A DNA stretch of 64,000 nucleotides from Datura wrightii (taxonomy: Eukaryota > Streptophyta > Magnoliopsida > Solanales > Solanaceae): assembly GCA_035772735.1 (NCBI GenBank), contig JASDFA010000003.1:55424501-55488500 (forward strand), read 5' to 3'. The position numbers and the translations under genes were made by a program. Below are positions 1-11,824 of the stretch, piece after piece. The notes beneath the pieces were generated by a model. It made no database searches. It was given only the letters and a program-made list of their open reading frames with translations, and was not told where the DNA came from. Within the stretch, counting starts at the first letter, position 1; each line of letters starts with the position of its first letter.

Positions 1-2999
1 CTCATTTCGTTTTCATACTTTCATTTCAAGAATTGTGAGAATACCTCATTCATATCACATCATATCACATCTCAACATAACTTATGAACAAGAAGACATA
101 GCTCGCATATCTCAAACTTGGAGCTCTTTAACATGAAAACGCTAGGCAATTGTCTAGGGGCTACCTTAAGATAAATAAAGACTTATAGTCGTGCTTTAGA
201 CGACATAGGAATGACTCGTGTGAAACTTTACATTATATGAGAAGCATAGGAAAGCATAGAAACATTATAAACAGGTTAGAAACTTCCATGAAAAAACCCT
301 TAAAACTTGAAAAAAATAATCCAACTCTTAGGACAAATAATCAAAGATAGTTGCTTGAAAAGTGCGATGACGAACTTCTCTTTAATTTGAGTCACTATCT
401 CAAAAATATTTGATTCTAATCATTTCATAATAAGTCAACACTTTAATGACCATTCATCAACTTAACACAAATTGAACATAAACAACTTTATTTATAACTC
501 TTTTGCTAAACGTCTTTAGAACAGGGTAAATCTTGTTAGCATTTGCCTACTCATTCACCATTATAACCCTTATCATCTAAGTTAACAACCTTTAGCTCTA
601 CTTTTTGTATTTATCTTAACTTCTTTCCCAAACAAGATTCGTCATTCCCTACTTAATTATTTTCTCTCGTGTTTATTTTTTCGGAAATTCTTATACGCAC
701 TTACGTTTTTACCTATTGCCAACCATATCTCTTAAATCTCTTCTTGCTCGTATTTTAACATCGTTCAAAGGTTCTTGAAATCAACTACGGACAGTGAGCA
801 TATAACTCATATATTACCTTAAAAGGTCTAACATTTACTCTTATCTCTCCTTTGCTACTACCGCCTCAACTTTTACACTTGGGTTAACTTCCTTACACAT
901 ATACAACTTCAAAGAATATCCAACATGTCTACTTAAAGCCTTAAGCAATTCTTAGGAGGTCTAGATAACTCAAGAGCTCTAATAAACATATAGCGACTTT
1001 CTAAAGGCAATCATTGCTGCCTTAGCGCGTAACTTGAACGTAAGCATAAACATATACATATATTATGGTTTTTGTAGAACCTGTTAACATCAAGACACTG
1101 TTTATAAACTATCCATAGAGATGGTTCCATAGAAATATCAATAGTTTACAATTCTGAGTTCTATTTTCCAAGTTTAACATATCGGTTAATTAAGAAACGC
1201 GTTAATTAGTCGCTTGGCTTGAGGGAGATGGATAGGGGAACCTTCTCATCCCCCAGGTACCTTAAAATAGGCATATATGAGGGTAGGTAACTATTCTAAG
1301 GCAATTCCATTTCATTACTTTCGTTAACCCTTAATGAGTTAAAGTCGATTTCAAATATTAGGTTCGTCCGCGCGTTGTCGTCTTTCCATGTTTATCAATT
1401 TACTTAGAAACCATAATTTGAAATACCTATGGCACGAAAAATATATAATATAATGTAAAGGACCAGCTCACAGTGCCCACGCTGAGGGGACTTCAGACTC
1501 ACTTTACAACTATGACCATAATCGTAGGCGATCGCCCTCATCACTTTACATTCGTGTGTTCCAACTCTTTAGCAAATACATAAATTAATACCAAGTAATT
1601 ATAAAAAATATGATGAACCATAATATGCTACAACATAAGCTTAAGTACAAGGGAATGCCGGATTCATCCTCGGCACAAATTTCATGCTTGAAAATCAAGA
1701 AACAAAGGATGCCTTACATACCTTTTTTCGGCGAGCTTTCTTAAGTCATTTATTTCTTTCAACAATCAGAACTTATACCCTTGAATTACTTGAGTGTATC
1801 ACCAGTTTAAAAGGCTGTTTAAAGCGAATTTATCCATAGAAACCGTTACATCAATAGGTAGTCACAACACAAACAAATAAGGCAACACTTAGCATTCTTA
1901 CTTCAACTTGTTTCTATAAATTGGAGGGAAAATAGAAGTAGGAAATTACCTCACTTTTCTCATGAAAAACTCCCAAAAATATAGAGTATATTCTCAGCAA
2001 AACACATCTATTCCAACCTTCAAAAACCAGCAGAACTTTCACAACAATATACCAACAACGACAGCCCAACATGGCCTCCAACTTCTAGCTTTAGCTAGGA
2101 TTTTTAGGCAAGTTTAGCAATTAGAAACACTTACCCTTTGCATGAGAATATCCTTGGATTTAATAGGAGTATTTTACTCCAAATCACTTCCTAATAATGC
2201 AGCAATCTTGTTGCCCAAAATGCAGCAACATAACAGATCAACAACTACAACAAGTCAACATACAAACCATAACTTTCTTCTAGTTTTCCTTCAAAAGTTC
2301 CATAGACTTATTAGAGATTTAAAAAGAGGGAAGTTACTTACTCTTTCTTATGAGAAATTACTACTAAGATGGAGTATAACTTTATCTCAAAAAAGTCCCA
2401 AACTCGTAGAAATGACCTTGCCAAAACGAAGTTACAAGGTAGCAACAACTTCACCACAACGTTGCCTTTACTTCCATCAACTTTTGCTTGAGTTTTGATG
2501 GTTCTTTCTTGAGGGTTTCCTCTTGGTTTCTTAGGCTTTTCTACTCGAAAAGAGAGAGGATTTCATAGGGTAAGCAAGAACCTCAAATCTGGAAAAGTTG
2601 AAAAAGATCTTGTAGCACAAAACTTAAAAGATAAAGTTGTTTGGGCGGTGGACGTTTTAAGGGCGGTGGACGTTTTTAGGGCGGTGGCCAGGTTACTGCC
2701 CGATAGTGCTACTGTAAAATGCCTATAACTTTTTACTTCGAACTCTGATTGACAAGTCGTTTGATGTTTGAAAAACTAGATTCAAATACCTTTAATTTGA
2801 TAGATTGTAGGACTTCTAACTCATTGTATCGAGAGATATAGTCGTTTAAAATTGACCCTTACTTATAAACTTCATGTACTCTTCACTCTTCCCTTTGAAC
2901 ATGTTTCCCTCCTCACCCGCAATCAATATACAACTCATATTCCCTTAACACGACATACAAATATCAAATAATCACAAAATTTTTTTTTGAGGTGTAATA
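1..2999 (-). repeat. LTR-like remnant, minus orientation, cut by window start
   Basis: AT-rich stretch with no credible reading frame. Read on the minus strand it begins at the right edge with TATTACACCTC, a decayed form of the TGTTACACCTC that opens a common Solanaceae Ty3 LTR. It continues with text I associate with that LTR family (from memory), including a stretch that on the plus strand reads CTCTGATTGACAAGTCGTTT near 2740. The left end lies outside the window, so solo versus full element cannot be decided. The 118-codon frame at 2142-2498 has low-complexity composition and no recognisable domain, so I treat it as chance. Confidence 0.45.
2643..2696. repeat. 18-bp tandem repeat, three copies
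   Basis: GGGCGGTGG starts at 2643, 2661 and 2679, an exact 18-bp period. The unit is GGGCGGTGGACGTTTTAA with small changes, and the third copy degenerates after GGGCGGTGGCC. It is GC-rich inside an AT-rich LTR-like block. Confidence 0.85.
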
Positions 3000-3118
3000 G
3001 TGAGGCCGTTATCAGAAGGCCAAAATTGCTCAGCATGGAATTTGAGGAGCATTTTGAACCTACTTTTGTACGTTTCTTGAAAAATACGGGACATTCCATT
3101 CCTTCTAAGGGAGAATAT
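3000..3118 (+). other. Spacer with polypurine tract-like end
   Basis: A short unassigned stretch between two LTR-like blocks. It ends in AAGGGAGAATAT (3107-3118), the form a polypurine tract takes just upstream of a 3' LTR. This supports placing an LTR start at about 3119. No coding frame is convincing. Confidence 0.3.
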
Positions 3119-4080
3119 TGAATTGGTTGTATTGAATTGCTTTTAATTTTCTAGAGAGAGAAAGAGTAGATTTCACTTTTCTTCATCTTCTTCTTCTTCT
3201 TCTTCCTCAAGGTAAAAACAACCATTAAAGAAAAAATTGAGCTTTCTATTCACTCTTATTGATGAATTATATTAATTTATTTATCAATATAATTTTGTAT
3301 TATTCATCTATGAGTGACTAAATATTTTTCCAGGGGTGTGTGCATGCTAAGGGCTAAATTGGACTGGGAATTTTTAGATTGAACGTATAATTACTCATTT
3401 AGTACAAATATGTTGTTTTCTCCAAATTATAATTAAATTATCCATGGTTCCAAATGTGGGTTATGTCTACTTATTATAATTTTGCTTGAAAAAGGGGAAT
3501 AGAATATGGGTAAGAAAACAATGATGGGTATTTGGGTCTTGATTATGTGTGATTGAGCTAGAGATAGCCAAAACCCATTTTCATACACCGATTAAAGAGT
3601 TTAGGCTAGAGATAGTTCAATTGTTACCCAAGCCATAGTTGATGAATCAACTGAGACCTTGGGGTTTGAGAAAGCCCAAGGAAAAAGGCATCCAAGTGGT
3701 TGAAAAACATTGGATGCCACCTTGTCTATGGTTGTTTATGCATATGAGTAATAACTTGATTTCCTAGTTGATTCTAATCCAATTGATGCCCCATCAATAG
3801 CACACCCCTAACTCTTTCTCATATTTGTTAATTCAATTTGGTTGCCCTTGTTTTTGATTGGTAATTGATTTTAATTAAAATTGTGATTTTACTTTCCCCC
3901 AACATTGAGTTTTCCATTTTTAATGTAATGATGCAATTTAGTTCAATTCAACAGAAAACTTTTGTGCCATCCAATCTCTATTCTCTGTGGATTCGATCCC
4001 GACTCTTATTTGGGTATTTATATTGCGACGATCCTTTATACTTCCTCCTTTTGAGGAATGAATTTGAACGTCATCAATAC
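3119..4080 (+). repeat. LTR-like block, possible Athila/Tat-type solo LTR
   Basis: It begins just after a purine tract and ends around GAACGTCATCAA. The last 130 bases contain TCTGTGGATTCGATCCCGAC and a GCGACGATCC motif. That 'CTGTGGATTCGA...GCGACGA...CATCA' ending is what I know from Athila/Tat LTR U5 ends. No PBS follows; at 4081 the sequence switches to another LTR. A (TTC)n microsatellite lies at about 3183-3207. It could be a solo LTR or the 3' LTR of a lost element. Confidence 0.4.
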
Positions 4081-4405
4081 TTAGTAAATTTAAAGCACTG
4101 GTCACATACTTCTTGTGCTATATCATTTTATGATATAGGCTCAGGTGCTCAAACTCAGCCCTACAGTTAGACACATTCTAGTACCTGATCAACTTTAGCT
4201 TTAATGAGTCCTCATCATCCGAAGATGAGAGTTTAACTATGTTTTCTTTTATTATCTTAGTTTCAATACTTAGATCTATTTGGGGACCTATCCCTCCAGC
4301 TCGTCAGTCTTAGAGGCTTTCAAACATAGCTAAATATTTGGCTTAGTTAGTCTTTATATACGTTTTTAGATTTAGACATTTACTTTTAAATTCTAAATTA
4401 TTCAG
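4081..4405 (+). repeat. Left part of an LTR split by element A
   Basis: It contains the LTR 3'-half landmarks seen elsewhere in this window: TTTTATGATATAGGCTCAGG, then GAGTCCTCATCATCCGAAGATG, then a 'cctcccagctcgtc...agaggcttt' stretch. It stops at the target-site copy TTCAG (4401-4405) where element A begins. The remainder resumes at 14165. Its own 5' half is missing. Confidence 0.55.
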
Positions 4406-6749
4406 TGTCACGACCCGAACGGAGGCCTGGATCGCCACACAGGACAAGGAGCCCCAAGAGACCCCAAGTCGACCCATGGCATAAGCATACATCTAAATCA
4501 ACCAAGAGACTGAATAATCGACAATACAATCATAGCGGATGTCTATCTTTAATATAATATCAGAACATAAAATCTGAAGCTAAATACATACATATGTTTG
4601 AATAACCTCTAAAAAAGACGAGTTGATGGGACAAGACCCCAACTAACTAAACAAGCTGAAAACTGAAATACATAAAGAAAAGATAGATAGTCGGGTCCTC
4701 GGAAGATGAGGACACACCAATAAGCAGACTCTAACTCCAATAAGCTGTCTAAGAGCGGGGATGAAACTGAGAGCCTGTTCCTGTATCATGAAACGATACA
4801 GCATAGAAGTATGCGGTCAGTACATGGAATGTACTGAGTATGCAAGGTAAGTAAAACCACTAAAGTAAGTAAAAATCCTTTTAAACACAATGCGTTAATT
4901 AAACATAAACATAAGTAAACTGAGAGTAGGGATTGCATGCATTCTTTGTGAAATCATAATCTTTTCATAACATGACAATACATATCTTTATATGCCAAAC
5001 TAACTCGAATAACTCAAAGCTGCAATATGATATTTATGGAAAAGATGAACATTGAGTCAAACCTTTCTTTTAGAATATGCATTTGTATATAATAATCGTG
5101 AGTAAAGAATATGCATATCTGAATCATATAGAACAGTGGGAGACTCATGACTTAACCGACATACCATGATAGAGCTTATGTGGTCCCAACTATTACACTC
5201 AAGTTGGCAAAGCCATCCAAAATCCTGCCAGGGCTAAGGACGCTACCATGATATCGATATCAAGCTCATGGTCCATTAGGGCTGGGGATAGCTCATGAGG
5301 GAGGTCTTAGTAATATAATAGTAACAACCTACGTTGGTGCGTAGTTCTGGGGAATAGGGTGATTGACCCTTAGATCGCTCAGTGATAGACTCTCTCTGAA
5401 AAACATGCAAATGCTCTACATCGTATATAACGAAGCTCAACATCGTCTATTGATGAAGCTCAATGATCAAATACATCTCAAATACGAAATCATGCATATG
5501 AGAAGCTGTAGTTCAAAACATACCACAAGATGAAAACATACTTGGGAGCCTTTGCTCCAAAACCATGTGGTAAGTTATGCGTAGGACGACTTAACTCAAA
5601 ACATACCACAAGATAGAATATAAAATTTGGGAGTCTTCACTCCAAAAGAATGTGGTAAGCTTAGTTCGAGAAAATCCTCATTTAAACATAAATGTGGGCA
5701 TTGCCCAAGGCTTTATCATACTTAGAAATACTCAATTCTCATTGAAAACATAATTATAAATATGGGTAGCTTCAAATCACGCTCTTCATCATATCTCATC
5801 ATTATAATATTTACTTCAGAAATATCACTTTTCATGATCATATCATCGATGGGCTTCAACATTCATAAGGCTAGAAACATAATTTTAATTAAAATCAGTA
5901 TAAAATTTAGCCCATGATTCACAATTTGATAATAAAATTAATCAATTCATAACCCTGTGAAGAAATTAAAGATTTATGCATTTGGGTAAAACCCCAATAA
6001 CTTTATCATAGGAAATTCTCATACTTAGATAGGAATTGGGCATGGGTGTGGAAGAAAACACACACTCATAACCCTACATACCTGGAAGGGATTGATTCTA
6101 GCACTTCTGTGATTGCCTAAGAAGGATTTGAATTAAAACCTAGAAGACTTGCTCTAGATCACCTCCTCAATCTCTCAAGTTTGCATGCATGGAAGGAAAT
6201 AACATAGAATAGATTTTCCCCTCCTAAAACCCAATAAAAAGAGCTTTAAACAACGTAGTTTAGGCTTTAGGAACTTAGGAATTATGAAAAGGCCCTTACT
6301 AAATTCATAGGAAATTACTGCCAGGTGGTCCTTAAGGGAAAACCTGACGACTCGTGGTCCAGGGAAACGACTCGTCACCCTGCTCTTCAAGTTACTACCT
6401 TGTCTATCCTCCTAGGCTCGTAACAAGTTACTTCATGACTCGTTAGGGGTGACAATGACTCTTGGTCAGTAGTGTTGAGTACACTGCCTTACTTCTTCAT
6501 TTCTCATTCACTTCTTCCCACAACTCTCACCACGACTCGTTACTTCCTCCAACGCGTCATGGTCAGCTTCCGTTGGGTACACTGCCAATCCAATTTCCCA
6601 ACTATATTTCCTTCCCCATGACTCACTCGACGACTCGTGGGCTTTCCTTATGAGTCATGAGATGACTCTTCCAAAGGCTGCAACAAAATTCCCATTTTGT
6701 TTCCTGTTTCTACTCTCGGGTCCGATCTTTGAGCTCCTAGGGTATAACA
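4406..6749 (-). repeat. 3' LTR of element A
   Basis: It pairs with the copy at 11825-14164 along its whole length. On the minus strand it begins TGTTATACCC and ends GGGTCGTGACA. U3, at the right end here, holds repeated ACGACTCGT-type motifs between about 6340 and 6660. Small frames inside it, including those at 6175-6653, have no domain and belong to the LTR. Confidence 0.92.
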
Positions 6750-6766
6750 ATATCTCCCCCTTAGTA
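6750..6766 (-). other. Polypurine tract of element A
   Basis: On the minus strand ACTAAGGGGGAGATATT sits immediately upstream of the 3' LTR start, preceded by the conserved CATTCGAGGATGAATG. This is the plus-strand primer site used in reverse transcription. Confidence 0.85.
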
Positions 6767-6990
6767 ACATTCATCCTCGAATGTTGGAAGCAAACGGAAA
6801 ACAGAAACATGCAATTATCATATTCAAATACTGGTCATGTAAACTAAAAACTGATGAAATGACTACCTCCGATTAAAAATATATAGCTGAACTGAATTCA
6901 CAAATCACATTCACACCCATATACATAAAGTAACTTGTGTGCATGAACTGAACATGAAACTAAATAGAGTTTTAGGTCAAAACTGATACC

Positions 6991-9900
6991 TCAAGCTGAC
7001 ATTGCACTGGTAGAGAATAAGTGTGGGTATTTAGCCATCATATTCGCTTCGGCTTCCCACGTAGCTCCTTCAATATGTTGATTCCTCCATAATACTTTAA
7101 CTGAAGCTACTTCTTTGTTCCTTAACTTTCAAACCTGTCGATCTAGTATTTCCACCGGAACCTCCTCATAGCTAAGGCTATCCTTTACACCAACGTTGTC
7201 CACTGGAACTACTAAATTTGGATCTCCCAAACATTTCTTCAGAAACGATACATGAAACACAGGATGCACGGAAGATAACTCTGAGGGAAAGTCCAACTCA
7301 TACGTTACCTTACCAACTCTTCTCATAATCTAGTAGGGACCAACATAGCGGGAATGAGTTTTCCTTTCTTCTTAAACCGTATGACTCCCTTCATGGGAGA
7401 TACCTTCAGAAATACCCAATCGTCCATCTCAAACTCCAACTCTCTCCTCCTCACATCAGCATATGACTTTTGATGACTCTGATTGGTTTTCACCCTGTCC
7501 CATATCAATTGAACCTTCACCATAGCCTCATGAACCGAATTTGTCCCTATCATAGTTGCCTCACAAACCTCAGACCATCCGATGGGTAATCTACACCTCC
7601 GCTCATAGAGATCCTCGAACAGTGCCATTTAGATCCTGGAGTGATAGTTTTTATTGTAAGCAAACTCGATTAGGGGCAGGTGATCATCCCAAATACCTTT
7701 AAAGTCCATCACACATGCTCTCAACATGTCCTCGAGAGTCTGGATTGTTCACTCTGCTTGGCCATCCGTTTGCGGATTAAAGGCTGTACTGAGCTTAACC
7801 TAAGTCCCAAGTCCATTCTGAAAAGAATATCAGAACTAGGAGGTAAATTGAGTACCTCGATCTAAAATAATAGACAAGGGCACTCCATGTAGTTGAACCA
7901 ACTCCCAGATGTACAATTTGGCATAATCACCCACTAAATCTGTGGTTTTCACCAGTAGGAAATCTGCAGCCTTGGTCAACCTTACCACCCAAATAGAATC
8001 ATACTATCGGCGAGTACGAGGAAGGCCTGTAATGAAATCTATGTTAATCTCTTCCCACTTCAATGTAGGAATGCTTATATCCTGAAGTACACCTCCCGAC
8101 CTTTGATGTTCAACCTTTGCTTGGAGAAAATTTGGGCATCTAGCTACGAACTCTGCATTATCCTTCTTCATGTCATCCCACCAATAGATTTCTCATAAAT
8201 CACGATACATCTTGGTGGATCCTGGATGGATAAAGTACCTAGTTCCGTGTGCCTTATGTAATATCCGGCTCCTTAAATCATCCACATCTGTAACACATAA
8301 GCGATCCTGGTACCGCAACACACCATCTCCCCCTTGGAGGAAGACCTCCATCTTCTGACTTCGAACGGCTTCTTTAAACTTTACCAACATTAGATCCTCA
8401 TCTTGCCTAGCTTCCATATCAGTCACCAAGGACAATTCTGATCCGTTTTGCACAAAAACACCACCATCGATGGATTCGACCAACCTAACTCAAACCTTGC
8501 AAGTAGATGGACATCTTTCACCAGCTCCCTCTTTCCCTCATCCATAAGGGACACACTCTCCATGGAGATCGCACTAAGTGTTTCTACTACATTAGCCTTA
8601 CCCGGATGATAAAGAACACTCATATCATAGTCCTTGAGTAGCTCTAACCACCTCCTTTGTCATAGATTGAGGTCTTTCTATGTGAACACATATTGTAAGC
8701 TCTTGTGATTCATAAACAAATCTAAATGGACCCCATATAAGTAATGTCGTCATATCTTCAATGCGAACACCACTGCTGCCAACTCTAGATCATGGGTCGG
8801 GTAATTCTTCTCATGGACTTTCAAATTTCTAGAGGCATATGCTATCACTTTTGCTCGCTGAATCAATACACACCCAAGTTCGATCCTCGAAGCATCCCAA
8901 TACACCAAAAAACCATCGGTACCCTCAGGTAGGGTCAACACTGGTGTTGAAGTGAGTCGAGTCTTCAATTCTTGAAAGCTCTTCTCACAAGCCTCTGACC
9001 ATTGAAACTTCACATTTTTCTGAGTCAACTTGGTCAAGGGTGCTGCAATTGACGAGAAACCCTCAAAAAAGCTCTAGTAGTATCCTGCTAGGCCCAAGAA
9101 ACTCTGAATATTTGAGGGACTCACTGGTCTAGGCCAGTTCTTCACCGCCTTGATTTTCTGAGAATCTACCTTTATGCCCTCACTCGATACCACATGGCCC
9201 AAAAATGCCACTGAGTCCAACCAAAACTCACACTTGCTGAACTTGGCATACAATTGGCGATCCTTGAGAGTCTGAAATACTACTTTCAAGTGAGCGGTAT
9301 GCTCATCCTCGCTCCGAGAGTATATGTGGATGTCATCATGAACATGATCATGAACATGTCTAGATATTGCTTAAACACACTGTTCATCAAGTCCACAAAA
9401 GCTGTAGGAGCATTCGTTATTTCAAAAGACATAACTACAAACTCATAATGATCATACTGCGTCCTGAAGGCTGTCTTCCGGATGTCACTCTCCCGAACTC
9501 TAAGCTGATGATACCCAAACCTGAGATCAATCTTGGAGAAACACTTAGCACCCTAAAGCTGGTCAACCAAATCATCAAATCTGGGTAAAGGATACCTATT
9601 CTTAATGGTGACCTTCTTCAATTGTCAATAGTCAATGCACATCCGAAGCAAATCATCCTTCTTCCGGACAAATAACAGTGGTGCACCCCATGGAGACTTG
9701 CTTGTTCTAATGAAGCCCTTATCGAACAGGTCCTTCAACTTTTCTTTCAACTCTTTTAGCTCGGTTGGAGCGATTCTGTAGGGAGGAATAGATATAGGAT
9801 ACGTGTTGGGAAGAAGGTCAATACTGAAATAAATCTCCCGCTCGGGAGGATTACTTAGAAAATCATCAGGAAAGACCTTAGGGTACTCATTACTGGAACT

Positions 9901-10390
9901 GACTGGATAGTCGGGGTTTTGGACTCGACATTCTTAACCCTAACTAGATGGTACATGCAACCCTTAGAAATCATCTTCCTGGCCTTAAAGTAGGAAATAA
10001 ATCGACTTACAAGCACAGCTGAACTACCCTTCCATTCTAAGACCGGATCATTCAGAAACCTGAACTCTACTGCCTGGGTTCTACAATTAACTGAATCATA
10101 GCATGCAAATAGTCAATCCATGCCGAGAATAACATCGAAATTGGTCATGGATAACTCTATCAAATATGCTGAGGTGACCTTTTGAAGGACGAGACTAGGC
10201 AAAATCCATACACCAGTGTAGCTATAACTGAGTCACCTACGGGAGTAGAAACAGAGAAGGGTTCTGATAAGAATTCGGGACTAACTCCGAAGCTACTAGC
10301 CACATAAGGTGTCACAAAAGAAAAGGTATCCCCCGAATCTAGCAAAGCATAAACATCAATATGGAAAACTCGCAATATACTAGTGACCAT
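6991..10390 (-). pseudogene. pol: Element A pol (protease-RT-RNase H-integrase-chromodomain), broken
   Basis: Read right to left. Protease at about 10390-10160 has LLDSGDTFSFVTPYVA, keeping the D-S-G active site. RT spans about 9850-9060 with KVTIKNRYPLPRFDDL and YHQLRVRESD. The catalytic loop near 9330 is out of frame because one base is missing in the codon before the Asp-Asp pair. RNase H lies at about 9040-8620 (EACEKSFQELKTRL, YASRNLKVHEKNYPTHD). Integrase at about 8480-7330 has a zinc-binding HxxH...C region, INIDFITGLP, IILDRGTQFTS and TLEDMLRAC for the D,D,E triad. The tail has SSVHPVFHVSFLKKC and a chromodomain-like EGATWEAEANMM, ending at a TGA at 6993-6991. Many in-frame stops and several frameshifts make it non-functional. 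Identification as a chromovirus is secure; the Tekay lineage is my judgement from the tail sequence. Confidence 0.9.
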
Positions 10391-10479
10391 ATCCGAGGAG
10401 ACCTCCTATTTCTAATGGGATGCTAAAGCATAGAATCTATTCTGGCGCTAACCGCCAGCTGTGCTAGTAGATGTCCCCT

Positions 10480-11616
10480 ATTGTCCTGAGCGTACGGGAT
10501 GGGCTGATGAGCTAGAAGCTGGGCCTCGACCCCCAACCTGATCCTGTCTCGCAGCTAGACAATCTCTAAGCATGTGTCTAGGCTACCCACCCTAGCACCT
10601 GAACCTGCCAACCATTGGCCTGTGTGCCTCGACCACATCTGCGAAATGCTGGAATGTTAGAATCTGCGAGTCTACTGCTATGGCCCCTTGAGCCTGATGC
10701 CCGCTCCTTTTGATCATGCTTGGGCCTAGATGGCACACTCAATGTTTAAGATGTTGGGGTTGATTATCTCTTTCGGGTCTGCTATCATTGCCCACCACTA
10801 GACCTATGTTGAGAGAATCCGTGGTCCTCAGTCCAGGCCCTCTTGGCCTCTCTCTCTCTTGAATATGCCACCTCCATCTGCTGGGTGTACAACACTATCC
10901 GTGGGAAATACATATCCTGATGGAGCATAGCGGTCCTACAATCCTTGTCGAGGTAGCCCGCTATTCCATAGACAAATCTACTCACTCGCATCCTCTAATC
11001 AACTATCAATTCTGGGGCATATTTCGATAGGCGAGTGAACTCAAGGGCATACTCTTGTAAAGTCATTCTCCCTTGCTTCAAATTCATGAACTCAGCTGTT
11101 TTCAACTCACTCACCTTCCGAGGGAAGAACCGGTCTAGGAATGCAACCTGGAACTCTTCCCAAGTGACCAGACATGCTTCTACGACCTTGCCATCCTTCC
11201 ATTGATGAAATTAGATATGCGCGACCCCTTTCAGATGATAAGAGGCCAACTCGGCACACTCAACCCCATTCACCCCCATGACTTGGGTGATTTTGGCAAT
11301 CTCATCTACAAACTCATGTGGGTCCTTATCTACCTTGGACCCAAGGAACTCCAGCGGGTTCATCCTCCAGAAGTCTCTGCTCGAGATGGCCCGTTGCATG
11401 GCCATTTTTCTGAATATGTGCAATGGCCTGCTGATTGACCTAAGCGGTCAAGGCCTGCGCTAGCATCTGAATAGTGGCCCACAACTCAACATGGGCATCT
11501 AGCTCCAGTGTGTGGGGCTCTTGAACTGGTGTGGCTGGCTGATGCCCATGACCATTGCCACCCTAGTGGACTTCACCATCTCCTTTCATCCTTCCATTCG
11601 TTCTTCAAGGAGCCAT
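10480..11616 (-). pseudogene. gag: Element A gag, broken
   Basis: The ATG at 11616-11614 fits the family's MAP-type start about 200 bp after the LTR. The fourth codon is already TGA. Capsid text is clear: RMNPLEFLGSKVDKDPHEF, ITQVMGVNG, AELASYHLKGVAHI, then LDRFFPRKVSELK, YALEFTRLSKYAPELIVD and VSRFVYGIAGYLDKDCRTA. The N-terminal 60 codons are in a different frame from this capsid text. A CCHC knuckle remnant lies at 10558-10598 (on the minus strand, Cys...HMLRDC), with the second Cys position changed. Numerous stops interrupt it. Confidence 0.88.
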
Positions 11617-11808
11617 GATACTGCAATCGCGAATAGCACAAATTAGAATCATAGAAAGACTTTTCATCGCATGACATAGATCATGAAAGAAGGGAACATT
11701 TCCTAAACGTCTGGTAGCCTCTTCGTCATAGGTGTGGCACGCTTCACACCCATGAAAAAGACTCTACTTAACACGACTTCAGACACTCTAGGACACTTCA
11801 AACCTATG

Positions 11809-11820
11809 GCTCTGATACCA
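11809..11820 (-). other. Primer binding site of element A (initiator Met tRNA type)
   Basis: The minus strand reads TGGTATCAGAGC, four bases downstream of the 5' LTR end. This is the standard site complementary to the 3' end of plant initiator methionine tRNA, and it is unmutated here. Confidence 0.93.
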
Positions 11821-11824
11821 AGTT

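Noticed and set aside
2142..2498. 118-codon open frame
   Set aside because: It lies in LTR-like sequence, has low-complexity composition and no domain.
9320..9360. Slippage duplication in the RT catalytic loop of element A
   Set aside because: Comparison with element K shows one missing T plus CpG transitions, which create the repeated look.
11809..11820. tRNA gene
   Set aside because: Only the tRNA-complementary primer site is present; there is no cloverleaf here or elsewhere in the window.
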